Shown: positions 21,110 through 33,359, numbered from the stretch's first letter. The stretch: 64,000 bases of DNA from Rhexocercosporidium sp. MPI-PUGE-AT-0058 (GCA_020746875.1 JAGTJL010000015.1:1550001-1614000), one strand, 5' to 3'. Notes: generated by a model from the letters alone, not told the origin. Made by a program: numbers and translations.

Positions 21110-22684
21110 TCATCCCTCCGTTCTCACCTCGCCATCTAACTCGAACCTCTCATGTTCTGCAATCTCAGTCACTCCATGTTCAGCAGGCATCTCATGGGCT
21201 TCTTGTCCTGTCTCCAATTCTTTCCTCGGGACGTCCTTGTTGTCCAACTCTGCCTTACCAGCCACGCCTGTTGTAGCACCTTCTTGTTCGGCTTCTCGCT
21301 TGTTCTTGCGCGAAAGAAACTTCCAGATGCCACTTGCTAAAAGAAATACGACAGCTAAGCAGCCTATGACAGTACCAGCGATTGCTCCTCCAGAGATCCC
21401 ATCCTTCGATACATTACTAGTTGTACCATTGACAAGTCCTCCAGTACCGGTTGCGATTGGTCCTATGCTAGACGTGGACAATTTTTCATGAGTCCCTACA
21501 CAATAGTAGTCTGTCGAGGCGACGACGTTACTCTCCACATAGGCATCAAAGACCGAGCAGCTGAATGAAGGATTCGAAGAGTTGACGATGAAAACGTTAA
21601 CCTTAGTCAGCTGTGGCATAACGAGACTGTACGTAACATACTTAGCAAACGCAGCAAGCATTTGGAAGACGAATAGTTGATAACCTACCTAGAGATATTG
21701 CCATGAATACCGACGTTGAGGACCCGTGTCAGTTTGCTTAATACAACAGTTTCTAGATAGGTATTGTTATCGATAATGATGGCATCGCCTATGTTCGATA
21801 GCTCTGGGAAAGAGATGAATCGTAGCAATGGACTGTCAGTTATGGCCATGGCGCGAGTGACACCCCCCAAACTACCGAGAGTCAAATTCGTCGAGTTATA
21901 ATAACCGAGAATCAGGCTCGAAGCAATATAAGCCAGAGCAGGAGCAGAGAGCTCCGAAACTTCGAGAATAAATAGTTGTGCCACCGACCCAAGATACTGC
22001 ACATTGACCTTGAGGTCCTTTCCGTTGCTTTCCAAAGCCAATTGACCCGACATCCTGGCGAAAGGCAGCTCAGCAAGGACAAGATCAAAGTTAAAGCTGA
22101 TGTTCATGCCGCTTGTGCTAAGATCCCTGTCAATGCAGCTGATACATGTCAAAGTTTTCAGACCAGTGTTAGTGATGGTGATTCCCGATTCCCCAACGCT
22201 GACCGACGGAAAGTCGAACGTTGTGAGCGCTGGTAAGTGCTCCAGTATGAATCCAGTGGATACCGATGTGAGATTAGGTAGGGTAAGTGAGCTCAGTGCT
22301 GATAACTGACTCAAAGAAAACCCTGCCCCGACAACTGAGAGCCTCGGAAAGTTCAACGAATTTATGTCGTTGGCGAGAGAGGCATTGATGCCTCCTCCGA
22401 TACGACGAGTCCAGTCATATTGAACGATCCTGATGCCGAAGTCGCGATAGCTATGCTCCCACTGTATGTTGTGCAGCTTGCGATAGAATCTGCGTCACCT
22501 TGGGTGGTGATTGTTGTTGTTGATGCAGCTGTGCCGCAGCCTTAATCATTTGCATGTTAACAATGTCCCAGTATCCTCGCAAGGAACTCTTACCAGTAGC
22601 CTGACTGAACACACAATCAATCCAGCTAATTTGGAGTGTCATGAACGAAGCCAACAGCGACATGGCGAACATGGAGGCATGCAT
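21110..22684 (-). pseudogene. Ecm33/Sps2-like cell-surface protein with an apparent frameshift
   Basis: The model is 22684-22594, 22540-21689 and 21626-21110. It begins with a hydrophobic signal region (MHASMFAMSLLASFMTLQIS). The mature part is an Ecm33-like receptor-L/leucine-rich fold: DADSIASCTTYSGSIAIATSASG, then INSLNFPRLSVVGAGFSL, LPNLTSVSTGFILEHLPALT, and the closing FSCSVFDAYVESN...YYC. Instead of a GPI signal it ends in a transmembrane helix (AIAGTVIGCLAVVFLLASGIW) and a charged tail of about 60 residues. Exon 2 changes frame by one base near 22400-22412: upstream (GSFNMTG) and downstream (RIGGGINASLANDI) halves are both family-like but out of frame, with a TAA soon after in the upstream frame, and no GT-AG intron can bridge them. 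It may be a recent pseudogene or an assembly error. The intron 1 acceptor is an AAG. Confidence 0.7.
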
Positions 22685-24659
22685 CTTTGTGAATGAGTAG
22701 TCGCTACGCTGAGATGTTCTCAAGAGTAGAAAAATATCAAGAAACGGGAGCGACAGCAAGGTTCGCTCATATCTAAATAGCCCCCATGGCGATCAGGGTT
22801 TCTTCGGAAGCCCGAAGGATCTCACTCCAGACCATCTACCTCATTGGATTGAAATTTGAAAATTCCTTGGCTGCGTTGAAGAGACTGGGCGAAAAAGCTC
22901 TGGGCTGAGATGGTGTCTGGAAGAACTTTGGAATCCAATCATATTTTCTCTGTAGATGTTTCGGTGTTGTGATTGGACTTCATGTCCGCGGCTCTCACCA
23001 CCCAATAGAGGTACGAATATGGAGACGTAGAAACCTCACTTATGCAAAGCTATCTAAAGATAAATGCTGGAAGAATTGGCCCGCCTCAACGGCAAATATG
23101 AACCCCATGAAATTTTCATTATGCTTTTAAGAATAGCAATTATAACAGAGGTTAAGGGCTTTCCCGAGAAAACCCAGTGCTAGCCTTGGGCTAGACAGAG
23201 AAAGTATTGATCAAACGGACTTGCCACACAGCAACGCGGCAACGGTGTCACAACTTCTCTTCAACTACAGTGTTATTGAGGAGTTTATACATAATTTATT
23301 CTTGCGCCGTGTGAAATTGCCAGTTGAGAGTTGTAGAAATTTATAGACTGAATTTACCTATAAAACCAATTGCATGCAAGCAAAAATCAATACAAGACTT
23401 CCCACAAATGCTCCATCACTTCTTTGAATAAATAAAGAAGAAAACTGCCAAAGTAAATAACCAAGGCCATTAAAAATATATAAAGTGCTGAGTGGCAATA
23501 GTTTTAGTGCGTTGGGATGTTGTAACGTGCTGATATATTGCGTCTCGCATACCAAAGTGGGTAAGATCTCATTAATGTAAACAAAGCAGTGAACTCCAAT
23601 ACATCTTGTGAGACGCACTATTCCTTCCTTCATCAAAGACATAACTTGAATTCTCTGTCATTCTAGTTTCGTTTGTCTCACTGTATTGCCACTAGCTGTT
23701 ATTGAGCCCATCAAGTATCGCATAGTTATTGCTGTCGTCGTTCATTTCCAAACCACTACTGTCTTCAGTTAGAAACCTTCCTCTCAAGTCCAAACGAAAG
23801 TACATGCAAGGCAATGAGATCAATTCATGTTACAAAGATACATGTTGTCAACAGAGATTAGTATACATCCTCAACCCAAGTGATAAAATCCACAAGAGGG
23901 GGAAAACAGCGACATTGCCACCTACAAATCAGGGGCTTGCTCGCTGCCCACAGCAAACAATGAACGCAGACTTGTTTGGTGTCTTGTGCTGTATGTCTAG
24001 TCCAAGACTCTCAACCATAGTTGTCATATACGAGATGCAGATGCGCCAAGTTGCAAAGTTCAAGTAGATGCAGAATTCACAGGCTGCAATTAAATTTTGA
24101 TGAGTGAATATTGAGAGTCGAAGTTATACATGATTGAAAGAATACGATACCACATAACACAAGTCACTTCACTGTTATAAAAGGGGAATATGCTACTACC
24201 TTGCACTCTTCACTCTACACTCTTCACTCTACACTCTTCACTCTACACTCTTCACTCTTCACCCCTTAACCCTTAGCACTCACTTCTCAACTCCTCCTCC
24301 ATCCAAGCGAGGCACTCCCCCGGGAATCTACAAAACAGCTCTCCCCTCTCCTCAATGAGTAAGCCCCGTGGAATGATTTTCTAAATCAACAGCAAGTCAC
24401 GGAACTACGAGATTACGAAGAACAAACGAAGAAGAAAAATCCGAAGAATAACAATGCTGATTTGTCTAACCCAACACCGGCACCCGAATGTCCCCCATCC
24501 ATTTCCTGTGCCGTCCGTAGGCTATCCGTCTGCTCTGCAGTTACAAGCCATCCACCCACCCAGCCAAACGAACACAGCCCATATAACAATACCCCGCAAA
24601 ACATAACATATTCGTATTCTCATCTCATACAGCGCAAAGTCATCAAGTCAGCTAGTGCA
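22685..24659. other. Intergenic region with a 14-bp minisatellite
   Basis: No supported gene across about 2 kb. AT-rich around 23280-23600. It holds the tandem repeat at 24204-24259. Confidence 0.5.
24204..24259. repeat. Minisatellite, 14-bp unit x 4
   Basis: The unit CACTCTTCACTCTA is repeated in tandem four times; the last copy ends CTT. Further CACTCTTC-like sequence follows. Confidence 0.9.
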
Positions 24660-26282
24660 TCAAGACCTCTTCTGCCCCAACTCAATATCCCCTTCGATAT
24701 CCCAATCATCCCAATCACCATTCCCCGCAAATTTCCTCCCAACCCAAATCCCCACCGCGGTCCCCAAACTCGCAGCAAGAAACCACCCATCGAACCACCT
24801 CTCTACTAGCCCAGGTTCAAGCGGACTCCCCAATGCATCACTAACCACGCTCTTCATCTCACTAGGCAGATTGCTCCTTAGTAGCAACGCGCTGGAAATC
24901 ACGTAGGTGGCTGAGATCTGCGCGATGAGTAGCGCGAGGTTGGCTTGTGCTTGGTAGAGAAGGGAGGGGAGGAGTTTGGTGATCATGTGGAAGGTCTGGA
25001 GCACGGAGTTGAAGGAAGCGAGGAGGATGATGCCGGAGAGAAGGAAGGAGATCTGGCGGGACCAGGCGAGTTGGTCGAGGGATGGGTCGACGTGTTTTGC
25101 TAGAAGGGAGAGGATACGGTTTATTGGATCGGAGGTGGAGGATGTGTAGAGGGAGGGGTCGAGGGGTGGGAAGAGGAGACGACGAATGCTGGTTAGTATT
25201 GTGGAGGCGATGCGGTAGATGCAGTAGATCGCGAAGACGTAGGAGGCGGGCGTGAGGAAGAGTTTCCCGAGTGGGGAGGAGGCCTGCTGGCTGTACGCTA
25301 GGCGGCTTTGTAGGACGGAGAGAGAACTTGAGAGGCTTAGATTCATGGAGTTGAGGCCTGAGATCTCCAGTTCGAGAGCCTTTAGCTCTTGCGTATCTGC
25401 ATTCCCTCTTATACTTCCGATGACTTTCGTCATGAAGCCTTCTGAGGGAGAATCCTTGATCTTCCGTTGAAGAGCACGGAGGCGGCTCCGCTTAAGTGCT
25501 AACATGTCGTTGGTAGCATCCAGACCAGCTTGTTTTCGAGCCACATCTGCTTCTGTGACCGGTCGAGTCTTTGCCCCAAAGGTTTGCCATGGTGCTGATA
25601 CAGCAGCAAAACCGGAGAGAAGAGCCATTAAAGATATACCGACTATCCCCACTCGGTCTAGACATTCTTCATTCAATCCCTTCCCGGGCTCGATTCCTGG
25701 TATGCCTTTACCCAACCACCAGAACCCAGCGAGCCATGCCCCAAAGCCAAACAATTGTAGAGCCCATGATGTCTTCGGCAGCTTTCCATTACTCTTCCTC
25801 TTAAATGTCCACCCAGAAGCTGACACAATCGACTGTAATTCCAGGAAAGGTATAAGTACAACGAGGAAGAAAAGTAGCGTAGGGACAACAGCCTTCAGTG
25901 CAAGTGTTCGAGCAGCAGGATTCAGCGAATTCGATATCTCGCACAGGATCAGTTCTGCAAGCACAGCGGCAAGAGAGATAGTTGCAGAGAATGTTATGGC
26001 GACAACTCGCCGCCTGAGGGATTTTGCGCTCTGTTCGGCATGTTTCTGTCGTAAGCTGGGCGGCGCATCGCTGGGGAGATAGTGTTCTTCCTGCTCCTCC
26101 TTGTGGAGACTCGAAACCAACGGGAAGAGCTTGTAGAGGACTGCGAAGCTGACAGCCAGGAAGGTTATGACGAAGGGAAGGGAGGAGAAGGCGAGGGCTG
26201 TGAAGGATTGTGTGCCTATTGAGCGGGCATGGTGGCCTGGTGCAAAGCACGCATTGTCGTCGCACTTATCGGAGGGTAACAT
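24660..26282 (-). CDS. GPHR / ABA-GPCR-family multi-pass membrane protein (Golgi pH regulator-like)
   Basis: Single exon, 540 aa. About eight to nine hydrophobic segments: 25-50 (FSSLPFVITFLAVSFAVLY), three or more between 90 and 220 (including VVPTLLFFLVVLIPFLELQ and GISLMALLSGFAAVSAPW), then a long soluble loop with coiled-coil character at about 230-320 (KQAGLDATNDMLALKRSRLRAL). Four or more follow near the C-terminus. GFAAVSAPW before the central coiled coil is the hallmark of the GPHR_N domain. The following ASYVFAIYCIYRI and the C-terminal half correspond to the ABA_GPCR domain. Animal GPHR is an anion channel acidifying the Golgi, and plant GTGs are proposed ABA receptors; the fungal role is unknown. 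The tail is Asp/Trp-rich (GDWDDWDIEGD). Confidence 0.92.
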   Translation of the reverse strand: MLPSDKCDDNACFAPGHHARSIGTQSFTALAFSSLPFVITFLAVSFAVLYKLFPLVSSLHKEEQEEHYLPSDAPPSLRQKHAEQSAKSLRRRVVAITFSATISLAAVLAELILCEISNSLNPAARTLALKAVVPTLLFFLVVLIPFLELQSIVSASGWTFKRKSNGKLPKTSWALQLFGFGAWLAGFWWLGKGIPGIEPGKGLNEECLDRVGIVGISLMALLSGFAAVSAPWQTFGAKTRPVTEADVARKQAGLDATNDMLALKRSRLRALQRKIKDSPSEGFMTKVIGSIRGNADTQELKALELEISGLNSMNLSLSSSLSVLQSRLAYSQQASSPLGKLFLTPASYVFAIYCIYRIASTILTSIRRLLFPPLDPSLYTSSTSDPINRILSLLAKHVDPSLDQLAWSRQISFLLSGIILLASFNSVLQTFHMITKLLPSLLYQAQANLALLIAQISATYVISSALLLRSNLPSEMKSVVSDALGSPLEPGLVERWFDGWFLAASLGTAVGIWVGRKFAGNGDWDDWDIEGDIELGQKRS

Positions 26283-27061
26283 TGGAGCTTGTCATAAGGC
26301 CAGCTCGATGACCGCGATTACATTGTTGTATATGGAGGAGGAGGTGGTGGTTCGGTCGTAGGAGAGGAGACAAGTGGAGTGTTGAGTTGAGGTCGAAAGA
26401 GGGACGGAACGCCGAGGAATGGGTGAGGGAGGGTTGCTTGAGCTACTGTAAGGTTGGGCTTTGGCTTTTGTTTCAGGCACAATCTCACTTCGACCCGCAC
26501 TTATCTTAGCGGCTGGCGTGGCGATCGACAGCCAGCACGGTGCGGTAGGATGTCACAGCACAACAGGCATACCTTAAGCAGGATGAATTACAATCTGGAC
26601 GCGATATCTATGTAAAGTAAGGCAGGATGGGAGTGAAGAAGCTGAATGCCACGCCTATATGTAGCAAGCAATTGAGACCTAAAGTCCGTTTCCCTTCCTT
26701 TCCGCCTTTGCCATGAACATGCTCGTTTTCTCAACTCATAGCGATAAATGTACGCATTCATCGGACTACTTTCTAGACCATATCTAGGGCCTGCCAACAA
26801 TTCCAAGCTAACTTCGTAAACCGCACATTCCGATTTTGGGTATTGAAAGCAACAAAGACATAGACAGACAGGGGTATTTGCGAATAGCTACCAACCACGA
26901 CCCGGTGATAGGAACGCCCTGTAACGCCAGGGAAGACCCCTCCTTAACCTAAGAAAAACAACACCTCGAGCATAACCAACTCCGAAGAATAAAACAAAGT
27001 CAAAGCGCTTGGAAAAGCACATGGATGACAGATGAAAGGAGAGCATAAATCGTGAGGATGC
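26283..27061. other. Intergenic region between GPHR-like gene and RRM gene
   Basis: About 780 bp between two same-strand genes: the RRM gene 3' end and the promoter of the GPHR-like gene. Nothing else recognised. Confidence 0.5.
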
Positions 27062-28769
27062 CTATCGGTAACGGCGTGGACTAGGCACCAAGACCTCACT
27101 CGGCAGAGAAATACCGCTGTGATCGAGTTCATCGTCTTCTGTCGAGTCTTCTTCGCCATCGTTGTCGTCCAGGTTAAGGAGTTCGAAGCGGTTCTTTAAC
27201 GGTGTATTTTCCTTCTTCTTATTTACTATGAGTTTCTCGCGACTTTGGTACGGTCTCTCAAGAGGACCAGCACACTCGTCCTTATCCCACTCAATCTTCG
27301 ATCCCTTGTAAGTTCTTACTCCATTAGTACAGTTCACCAAGTCGACCGAAGAACTTACGCGCGACTCATCATGCAAGTACGAGCAAACATGGAGTTGTGG
27401 ACAGAATTCGTTGAAATGTAGCAATTTTTGCCCCGGAATTCAACCTTGATCACAGTAAGGTTGTGAATATGTTCAAGATCGTCTCGAATAACCTCCTCGG
27501 TATGCTTTGGGTTGTAGTTCTGAATAACAAGGTTTCGAGTTGCGCCAATGGAGATCTTGTTTGCAACATGGCCAGGGAGGATGAATTGGCGTTCATTCCA
27601 ACGGATCTCAACCTGACGAGTATCAGCTAGCAAGATTTGAATCCTGAAACAGAAGTACTTACTCTCTTGCCACGAATATACAGATCATGACGCTTGACAT
27701 AACGAAAGAACTCCTGTGCAGCCGACTCCTCAAGGAAGGAAACACTAGCATTACGGTCGTTGGCTCGGACATATAGATCAAGTAGTATGCCTCCTCGTAC
27801 GACCTCTGTAATATCCGCGTGTGTTGTGCCGTCGGGAAGATTCGAAAGAAGGATAGTGCGTTTAGCAAATTTGTCGAATTGTTGACGTTGGGATCGAGGT
27901 TGCGAATCGTTGTTCGGGATGCCATCATAGAAGCCGTCTACACCGTCGGGCGAAGAGCCATAGTCATCGTTGTGCGAATGATCATTGAAGCCATTGGAGT
28001 AGCCATTTGTGCCATTATGTCCAGTGGTACCATTGTTTTGCCCATTTCCACCTCGAGGTGCGTAATTGGCATTTCGACCGTAGGTATAGTCTTGTCCATT
28101 ACCATTTATGCCTGGGGCCACCGAGTCAGAGGATTGTCGGAAGAAGGAATCGCTATCGGTAGGATCATCGAGTGTGGAGTGGGCTGTTGTGCCACCGTTA
28201 AGCCCCGTGCCTGTATCATCATTTACCAGGACCTGCAACTTCATATTAGTAGGTACGTTGTGCGTGGCAGATTGTTAAGCTTACAGCAAGAGTTTCTGGT
28301 GTGACACCGCCTCTAAACAAGTTGCGTTGAAGGTTGGCTGCGATTATCAGTACCCGGCGGTAAGGTTCGTTGGACTATTTCCAGTCCATACCGTATTCAC
28401 GAGAAGCTTTCAACTGGAGGTAGTCAGCACGGCTCCCTTCTACCACATCACTGCACTTACGAGGATGTCATGATCACTCTTCGAGATAGTCACTGTTGGT
28501 ACATGAACCGGAGCAGAATAGTCGACGCCATCGGTGTGCTGGACACGTCAGTACTCCGGCATGGACATCTGTTTCTGCTGAGGCTTGGCACCTACAAATT
28601 GAGCTCTGTTGTGGGGTTAAAGTTAGCATTAGTCTCTATCTCGAACGCGCACGTCTCCAACCGCGGCTGCAGATGGCATCTTGGGGCGGAGTAAGAAGGG
28701 CAGAAAGCCTTACTTTCTTAGAAGAGTATCCAGGTATGCCTTCTCGACGGTGACCTTGCTGCTGGCCAT
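27062..28769 (-). CDS. RRM RNA-binding protein (Mrn1/Nrd1-like), 8 exons with a 10-nt microexon
   Basis: Exons: 28769-28714, 28606-28597 (10 nt), 28538-28461, 28413-28392, 28337-28285, 28232-27663, 27612-27359 and 27314-27062, giving 431 aa. Joined exons give a continuous N-terminal sequence (KAYLDTLLRKAQF, HTDGVDYSAPVHVPTVTIS, SREYANLQRNLFRGG). An Asn/Gly-rich linker follows at about 75-190. RRM1 is at about 197-270 (RTILLSNLPDGT, ASVSFLEESAAQEFF). RRM2 is at about 283-355 (RNLVIQNYNP, CYISTNSVHNSMFA). The tail is acidic. Intron 2 has a consensus TACTGAC branch point 4 nt before its CAG. RRM spacing and the VVRGGI motif recall yeast Mrn1 and fission-yeast Nrd1, which regulate mRNA fate. Orthology is inferred from memory of the motifs. 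Confidence 0.85.
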
Positions 28770-31344
28770 AGTGAAGGAGTACACAATGCTGGTACAATGA
28801 AGTATCGCAACGGTGATGTTCAAATTTGTGGTCTTGTCTTGTTTCAAGCCTCGAGAAACGGCGCTTAAGCGAGCGGCTGGTCCACGGCCGATCGCTACTT
28901 CTGTGATAGCGGACAACCTTAAATGGACTTGGGCCCGCTACGATAACGATAACGATAAGACAACCGATAACCTGCTGTCTTCGGACAGGGCATCTCGGAC
29001 TGGTGAAGTACTTCCGGATACTTTTGATGTCGTACCGGAGGCACTTCAGCATCTCATGAGAGCACACATGTTACCTTAGAGGGTAGGAATGCTAGACTCT
29101 CTTTTGTACTATCCTCCGAGGCTATGACTGTTTACACAACCCGGAAGCTGGAAAGCACAGACCTGGTTGTACGCGGCTTGTACCTGCATATCAAATACTC
29201 ATCCTTGGCTGAGAGGCACAACGAGGATTCAATAACAACTATTTATGAACAAGATCTGGAATAAGTTTGGAATTCAAAGGAGCGGAATCGGTGCCTTCCG
29301 AGGAACTTCTGTTGGAATTCTGGACCTGAAGCCCAGCCCAGCCCTTGGTGAACTCGATTCCACACTTGACTCGGGAGTCCACTTTGCCGACCCTAGAAGG
29401 AGATCTCTGCGGGGAAGAGGTTATCCACAGCATCTGGGCATCATCTGGGGAATAGGCTGCCGAGGTCAACAACTCGAGTGGCCAGAAGAAGCTTTATTAT
29501 GGGTGTTGTCATGGTTCTGATGAGGATGTGGATGAGGACGAAGATCTACCTAGTTCCTCACCGGAGGGTTGATCAACGACCCCGCGTTGTGCGAGTTTTG
29601 TGCGATGTTCGAGTATCGGGAATGCGCCCTAACCTATTTCTCAGACGATTATCTGTAGATCTGCCAGTCTAGACCGACACCTGCCTAAAAGGCTTCTGTA
29701 AGTAATTATGTTGACTGACATGAGGGATCAGGGAGAACCACACCCATGGTAGAGACAGAGCATTTTGACTGTCACGTGACAACAGTCCTAACAACCTGCT
29801 CTCCTGATGGCAGCAAAAGAATTTTTGTTGGAAGGCCAGAAGGAATGTTATTTGTTGTCGGAGTAGTCACTGAAGTAGTCACTGAAGTAGTCATTGAAGT
29901 AGTCACTGTCTTTTCAATGTCCAAGCGATTGGTTTAGTGGTCTAATTACCAAGACTACGAAAAGTGACTTTTCCATCAAGACATCGCATACGATTTCACC
30001 GCAAATTAAATACTAGACGATGCTGAGAGAACCAGACTTTTAAAAAATGCCACCAAATCACCATGACGAAATGTTCCTCGTTCCCGAAAGATAGAGTTCA
30101 CTGCCAAGCTGTCGCTAAACAACTTCGCAACGAAACTCACTCGTCACTACCGTGGCGCGGTTCAAGCTATGGTCGTTGCGAAGAATTTTCCAAGACAGCT
30201 AAGGATACAATAGACGTTTCAGCTTCGAATGCTGCCCGACCTACGACAACCGTTCCTCGCTGACATCTATCAAAGTAGAGATGACAGCGGCGGCTTGAGA
30301 CTTCGTCGCATCATCATTCGCGGATACTGACATCCTTGAAGATGTCGATTGGACGGCCATCTGCTCGTTGAGAGATGAAGTACCAAAAGACAGAGGCGAG
30401 AATGTCACTTGGCAGGACTGATATGTTCCCCGAATCTTGTCAGGGGCACATCGGGGGGTATCCTAAATGGTCAGTGGGGGCCAAACTAGAGGTGATCTGG
30501 ATGATCGGTCTGGTGGTTGAAATGCACCAGCGAACCTCTTCGCATTCTGCCACTTACGATCCTCGGATGCGTACTGTAACATCTAAAACTCTACGATGCG
30601 AGCTATTAGGTACTCAAGCGATAGTCCGCTATAACGGCTACCGCAATTGAAATGCCACGAAGGTGGGCGGGCTCTCTCTCTCTACCAATTTAACGATCTC
30701 ATTGGCCCTGATAATTAATGTTGAAGTTTTATGGATCTCCAAGCATTACGCTACAAGTCATCACCACTTCCGAGGTCGAGAGGGAGCACTGCCGCGGGAC
30801 TCCAAGGAGTGTCCACGAAGCTGGCTTGCAATTGGCAACGATATTTTTTCTTGGTTGTCTATGATACTTCACTGAGCTGTTTGTTATGACGCGCGGCACT
30901 CTTATTCTGCTTCACATTGCGTCTACATTTCGTCGCTTACAGCCTTGGTCCTTGGAACTCCTTGCGCCTCACAGTGGAAGTTGCAGGGACCAAGTCATGC
31001 TCTCTCCGTTAAAGCTCAGGATCCTTGGTCTGGCAGACGCTGGCAAGACTTCAACGTTGTTTTAGAGTGCAAATCAAAATTTGCCGGTGCGTCGGTGACC
31101 ATCTGTGGTGGACATCGATTTGCTCTAAGCCCCCTTCTCAAGCACCGCCGGACTTCTTGTAGCTCTCCTCTCTCCCAGATGTCGACAGATTTTGGTACTG
31201 GCTAGGTTACCTTTTCTGGGCGTCTGCTAGTCTTTGCTGCTCAGACTATATTATCCATTACCCACCCGTCTGAAGTAGACAGGACCTGCACATATTTGGC
31301 CGATTTTCTGACCTGTAGACTTACACTCATCTCCCTATCTCAAG
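28770..31344. other. Gene-free divergent region, 2.6 kb, with a 12-bp tandem repeat
   Basis: It contains the promoters of the RRM gene (-) and the DOMON-b561 gene (+). No open frame with domain content. A 12-bp tandem repeat lies at 29863-29908. A GATAAC repeat occurs near 28941-28955. Confidence 0.5.
29863..29908. repeat. Tandem repeat, 12-bp unit x about 4
   Basis: The unit GTAGTCACTGAA is repeated, with one C-to-T change in the third copy and a partial fourth copy. Confidence 0.88.
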
Positions 31345-32766
31345 ATGCGTTCTTTCGCATTTCTTGCCGGCCTGGCTCTTGGTATGATTCTGATCCTCAC
31401 ATCTCTACCTTCACTGCTAAACCCATTTAGCATCAAGTACCTTTGCTCAAAATGCCACTTACTGTGCGTCTGGAAACGTCTGTTTTGCCGTCAATGTTCC
31501 AGAGGCGAGTGCGTCCAGCGGTTCGGGAGACCTCTTCATCCAAATAAGTGGTCCATCGACAATGTCCTGGATAGGTCTTGGTCAGGGTCGCTCTATGTCA
31601 GGATCAAATATCTTTATGGTATACGCGAACGCGGCGGGAAACAATGTTACCGTATCACCTAGGCTTGGGGTGGGAGAAGTACAACCGACAACATCGGGAA
31701 GCACTGCACAGATAACACTACTGTCTGGGTCGGGAATTTCGAACGGGCAGATGGTTGCGAACTTCAAATGTGAGAATACACATCTACGAGATCAAAATAA
31801 CATTTCTAACATCAAGCAGGCAGTAACTGCGCCAGCTGGTCAGGAGGCTCCATGAGCTTTACAGATGCAAGTTCGGACTGGATTTGGGCATATAAGTCTG
31901 GCTCGGCTGTATCGTCTGACAGCTTGAATGTCAACCTTGCCGAACATTCGAGATACGGGTCCACGACTTTAAACCTCCAGCAAGCTGCTGGCGGCAACAG
32001 CGCCAATCCATTCGCAACGACGGTGGCTTCCACAACGCCAGCTAGTGGTTCAGGCTCGACTGGCTCGGCTGGACCATCCTCAGGGGGATCCGGGTCGATG
32101 GAAACGTATGAGAATGTACGTATGGCTCATGCTATTCTGGCACCCATTGCATTCGTTATCTTCTATCCACTCGGCGCCATCGCCATCCGGCTTTTGAGTT
32201 TCAAGAGTCTTGTGTACATGCACGCTGGATGGATGATGTTCACCTACCTCATCGTTCTCGGCAGCATGGGTATGGGAGTCTGGATAGCTGTAACATCAAA
32301 ACAGCTGGACACCGCTCACTCGATCATCGGTCTGGTCGTCGTGGGATGCTTGTTGATCCAGCCCGTCACCGGCCTTACTCATCATCTACTCTACAAGAGA
32401 GTCGGCCGGCCCAACGCTGCTACCTATCCTCACATTTGGTGGGGCCGTGCAATCATTACTCTCGGTATCATCAATGGAGGTCTGGGTCTGCAGCTAGCAG
32501 GCAACTCTAGGAACGGCGAGATCGTGTATGGAGTTGTAGCAGGTGTTATGTGGCTGATCTGGATGGCTGTCATTGTCTTGGCCTTTTTGAGGAGTAGAAA
32601 CAAAGTCGAAGGCGAGACTGGCGATGGTGCATTCGGCCTTACGGACAATGATAGTAGGACTAGGATGGCAGGACAGAATAGCCCGACATATCCAGGAATC
32701 CATTCTGGGGAACGGCCGATGTCTCAGCAATCGACTGTTGTTGCGGGAAACATTTATAGGGGTTGA
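31345..32766 (+). CDS. Secreted/membrane DOMON-cytochrome b561 protein (putative transmembrane electron carrier)
   Basis: Exons 31345-31381, 31431-31769 and 31820-32766; 440 aa. The signal peptide is MRSFAFLAGLALGASSTFA, which is only seen once intron 1 is removed. An extracellular DOMON/CDH-type cytochrome domain covers about 20-190, with Cys pairs (YCASGNVCF, KCSNCASW), GPSTMSWIGLGQGRSMSG carrying a candidate heme-ligand Met, and SDWIWAY. After a Ser/Gly/Thr linker come five transmembrane segments at about 225-250, 258-282, 290-313, 329-353 and 360-383, with the b561 His residues in MAHAILAP, YMHAGWM, TAHSIIG and THHLLY. The family passes electrons across the plasma membrane to extracellular acceptors (metal reduction or redox partners); the partner here is unknown. 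The tail is a short cytosolic Ser-rich segment. Confidence 0.92.
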
Positions 32767-33359
32767 TGATGCTGCTGTGCACTGGGTTGGCGTTGGGAGA
32801 CTAGGCGTCGGATTCATTCCGGAGGGTTCTTGTGTAGAAAGTTATACCTGCAGATGAAGATGTTTACCGGATTAGAGACACTGAACTGACTGTACGAAAT
32901 CTTGCTATTCTGTGAAACGAATTTATTGGAAGTCGATCCCCAACAGACTTAGAGGAGAGAAACAACGAGAAACAGAGAGTGTATAACTTGAAATTTAAAA
33001 AGGAATGATTCAAAGAGTTATCTGCGACAAGTCGAAGATCCAGAAAAGAAAGCATCGAAGTGCCCTGTGATAAGTACTGGCACGTGACCCACGCTGAAGT
33101 TGAAAATTGACACCGGTAATTCCTCGAATGAGATTGCAACAACGCAAGCAAAACACTGGTGCATTGCTCTCCATAAAACACAAATCCTCAGACCTCTTCG
33201 GATTACCATTCTCGTTCCCTCGAAGTGACTGCTACCCTCGCAAATAAGAATTAGGGCTAAAATAGATAACCGAATTTTTTGAGGCTATCGACAACCCCTC
33301 CAAATTTCGTATCTCCAACTCCCTCCTTCCCGCTTCTTCAACACCACAATCAGCCCAAC
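32767..33359. other. Intergenic region upstream of eIF3l
   Basis: About 590 bp with the DOMON-b561 3' end and the eIF3l promoter. Pyrimidine-rich just before the start at 33360. No other feature seen. Confidence 0.5.
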
